A stretch of 20,935 bases of DNA from Silene noctiflora (Eukaryota > Streptophyta > Magnoliopsida > Caryophyllales > Caryophyllaceae): the NCBI GenBank assembly GCA_009801015.1, contig VHZZ01017396.1, forward strand, positions 8,800 to 29,734, read 5' to 3'. The position numbers and the translations under genes are program-made. Under the pieces are notes generated by a model. The model ran no database searches. It was not told where the DNA came from and saw nothing but the letters and a program-made list of their open reading frames with translations. Each line of letters opens with the position of its first letter. Positions within the stretch are counted from its first letter, which is position 1. Positions 18,773 to 20,935 of the stretch are shown here, one piece after another.

Positions 18773-19309
18773 TGTTGGCAAAGACTGCCCAAGACTTGTG
18801 TTGTAATTGTGTCATTAATGTAAAGGTAAGAAAATATGGTACTATGCAACGATCACAGCAACGGTTTGCTTGTCTGTGTAACAGTAAGCAAGACTGTTGC
18901 TTAAGTCGGAGTCACTTGAAGAAATAAGAAGTCTCGTTTTGCTTCCAAATATTGACTTCTTTTATAGAAGTTTTCATTTATGAAGTCTTTGAAAAATTTG
19001 AAAGGTTTTTATGAAAAGAATATGCCAATAATATCTTTTAAAAGGTATTTCTCAAAATGGCAAAATACTTTTAGCATGACTTTTGGAAAGGAAAATTTGT
19101 TCCTTTTCTAAATTATTCTTTCAAAAGTGTCTTCTCTTGTTTGTCTAACTTATCTTGCATCTGAAATTCAAAACATTTTAAGATGATCCAAAAGCCTCTT
19201 TTCTTCTTTTACCTTTTGGATAGTTGCCCTTTTAGGTGAAAACTTTGGAAGGTCAAAAACATTTGCCTAGTATTAAATGGTTCGACATTCAAAACCCTAG
19301 TTTTCTCTC

Positions 19310-19318
19310 TATAAAAGG
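19310..19318 (+). promoter_or_regulatory. TATA box of the copia LTR
   Basis: TATAAAAGG in the middle of the LTR fits the U3 promoter of a plant copia element. It would place the start of R near 19340. Confidence 0.65.
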
Positions 19319-20076
19319 AGCACTCATCCTCTTGATTTACTTAAGACTTTTTATGAGAATTTAATCTGAATTTGAAAATTATTTCAAAGAGTTTTGAGTT
19401 TTTAATTTGTTTGTAAAGTCTTTCTAAGTCTTGAAGTGATAATAGTCTACACAACCGTTGCTTTGAGTACTATACTTTCTTGCTTAGAATCGTTTTATCT
19501 TATAAGTTGTCCTCCTCAATTCTTCTTAGAATAAGATAGATAAAACTTGATCGTGTAAACATTCTAAGTTAGGGAGTCGAGTTCTTAGACATAATAGTCC
19601 TTGAACTCTTGTCGCAACCGAAGTAGGTTGTTGGTCCTTTTTATTGTAAGAGTTTTAAGTAGTTGGATTAGATCACTTAAATAAAACAATAAAAAGAAGA
19701 TTGGACGTAGGCCCTTAGAGTGTTGGCCGAACCAATTCAAAAATCGCCTTGTTGATCTCTCTCTATTTTATTTCCGCTGCAACTCTTATTCACTTGTGTT
19801 TCTTTCGTTTTCTTACAATTGTATCGAACACTGTTAACTTTCGTATAGTAGCTATTTCATCAAGTAAGACGAACTGAGTAACAGTCTGAACAACTGTTGT
19901 TTTCAATAACTCAAACATCGATACATCACTTAATCATTCGTTTTCTTCATGTATCTTGTTTTATCAAACATTGAATTCAACTTACTTTAATCAATAAAGA
20001 TTAAGTTGAAAATGTTTAAATAGTACCTAATTCACCCCCTCCCCCTCTTAGGTACTCGGAATCCAAACTCTTCAAT

Positions 20077-20088
20077 TGGTATCAGAGC
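20077..20088 (+). other. Primer binding site of the copia fossil
   Basis: TGGTATCAGAGC is complementary to the 3' end region of plant initiator-methionine tRNA, the primer used by Ty1/copia elements. It fixes the LTR end at 20074. Confidence 0.9.
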
Positions 20089-20606
20089 CTCGTGCTCTTG
20101 ATCGAGGCTAACCGCCTTACAGTTTGATTCTTGGGATATGGATTTCAAAAAACACTCCAAGATCCCGATCTTTATCGGTGAGAATTTTGGATGGTGGAAG
20201 CTCAAAATGAAACACTATATCAAAAGTATTGATTATCAATGTTGGAAAATCATTATGGACGGACCTTTAATCATTGAGGAAACCCACATTTTAACGGGTT
20301 TCACTAAGGTCAAAGCCGAAAAGGAATATAATGGAAATGATTTTAAATTGGCCGAGAAAAAATCGAAAGCAATGTCTATTCTTCAACGATGTGTTGGTGA
20401 AAAAGAAGTGAGTCGAATCTCCGGATGTCCTACGGCAAACTAATTTGGGATTCCCTTGTACTTTCCTATGAAGAGACATCTCAACTTAAAAAACACCGTA
20501 TTGGCCTTCTCATGCAACAATATGAGATATTTCTTATGTCAAAGGATGAATCCATAAATAGCTTTTCATCTAGTTTTTCTTGTATTATTAATGAACTAAA
20601 AGGTTT

Positions 20607-20840
20607 TATAATACCCTGAATTTTTCAAAAGTGTTTAATTTTTTCTTCAAATTTGAACTTCGAGGACGAAATTTCTTTTAAAAGGGAAAGATGCTCAAAT
20701 ATTTTTACTTATCCTTTCAATTTTAAGTCGTCTAAATAAAATAAATAAATTTAATATTTAGTTTTGGAAAATAACAAAGGTAACCGACTAATATTTAAAG
20801 TCGTGAACTCTCTTACTTGAAGCTTTATTAAAGGTTTACA
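20607..20840. mobile_element. Gypsy-like fossil scrap abutting the copia gag
   Basis: The copia gag similarity stops abruptly near 20607. TAATACCCTGAATTTTT there resembles the start of many plant gypsy LTRs, and CTTCGAGGACGAAATTTC with a purine-rich run (about 20656-20690) resembles the sequence that normally lies just before a chromovirus 3' LTR. The order is unusual, so this may be a rearranged or nested remnant. It has no coding domain, and the family call is tentative. Confidence 0.3.
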
Positions 20841-20935
20841 ATCACAAATAGGATCCTATCACCAGATGTACAATGCTTTTGTACATCTGACCCATATAAT
20901 GGATCTATAGCCCAATTAAAAAAAAAAAAAAAAAA
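20841..20935 (+). repeat. Hairpin followed by a poly(A) run at the window edge
   Basis: A perfect hairpin, CAGATGTACAA (20863-20873), loop TGCTT, TTGTACATCTG (20879-20889), is followed about 30 bp later by an A run reaching the end of the window (from about 20918). The arrangement looks like the 3' end of a poly(A)-tailed retroposon, but its 5' end and target duplication cannot be seen here. Confidence 0.5.

Larger units (their letters stand above)
18773..20609 (+). mobile_element. Ty1/copia fossil: 5' LTR, primer binding site and partial gag
   Basis: The 5' LTR runs from TGTTGGCAAAG (18773) to CTCTTCA (20074), about 1.3 kb. Two bases later is TGGTATCAGAGC (20077-20088), the initiator-methionine tRNA primer site typical of plant copia elements. 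A gag-like frame begins at 20138 (MDFKKHSKIPIFIGENFGWW) and shows copia-type gag features over about 20138-20607, including a section with QQYEIFLMSKDESI and SCIINELKG. The element is broken and incomplete: the gag part ends against other sequence near 20607 and no pol or 3' LTR is present. It has about one or two breaks in the visible gag part. Age cannot be judged from a single LTR. Confidence 0.88.

Overview
This is a plant nuclear window, most likely from a Caryophyllales species (chenopod, amaranth or pink family). The basis is four ordinary dicot genes with GT-AG introns set among nested plant retrotransposons, together with two habits I associate with that order: scattered ATACTCCGTA motifs, and LTRs carrying TACTCGATCGAGTA palindromes. 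The species cannot be fixed from the sequence alone, and no search was run.

Layout. 1-2712 is the 3' part of a Ty3/gypsy chromovirus fossil with its 3' LTR. 2713 to about 4160 looks like a minus-strand LTR fossil that the first element cut into. A tRNA-derived SINE with a perfect 17-bp target duplication sits inside it (3451-3572). 4161-5754 is mostly unassigned and ends in the promoter and leader of an intronless gene at 5755-6786, an OST3/OST6-type subunit of the ER oligosaccharyltransferase. About 3.2 kb of AT-rich spacer follows.

A two-exon NTF2 gene (nuclear transport factor 2) lies at 9968-10904. A coding-like minus-strand ORF of unknown origin is at 11195-11395. Two tandem type-I pectin methylesterases (PMEI inhibitor domain plus PME catalytic domain) follow at 11766-13547 and 14234-16061. 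Each has one intron at the same place and in the same phase. All catalytic residues are present in both. The first copy has lost the first cysteine pair of the inhibitor domain, and neither has the usual RRLL-type processing motif.

From 16440 to the end the window is a pile of mobile elements: a second SINE (minus strand), a Tat/Ogre/Retand-like LTR fossil with a clear primer binding site, a Stowaway-like MITE holding a one-ended CACTA terminus and a 54-bp tandem repeat, the 5' LTR, primer site and partial gag of a Ty1/copia fossil, and finally a gypsy-like scrap with a hairpin and a poly(A) tail at the window edge.

The genes do not form one pathway. OST3/6 acts in N-glycosylation in the ER, NTF2 carries Ran into the nucleus, and the two PMEs act in the secretory route and cell wall. 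Only the PME pair is a functional cluster. I found no clearly new biological system. The most interesting host features are the altered inhibitor and processing regions of the PME pair, the exon-end remnants inside the second PME's intron, the composite MITE, and the strand-skew switch within the OST3/6 exon.
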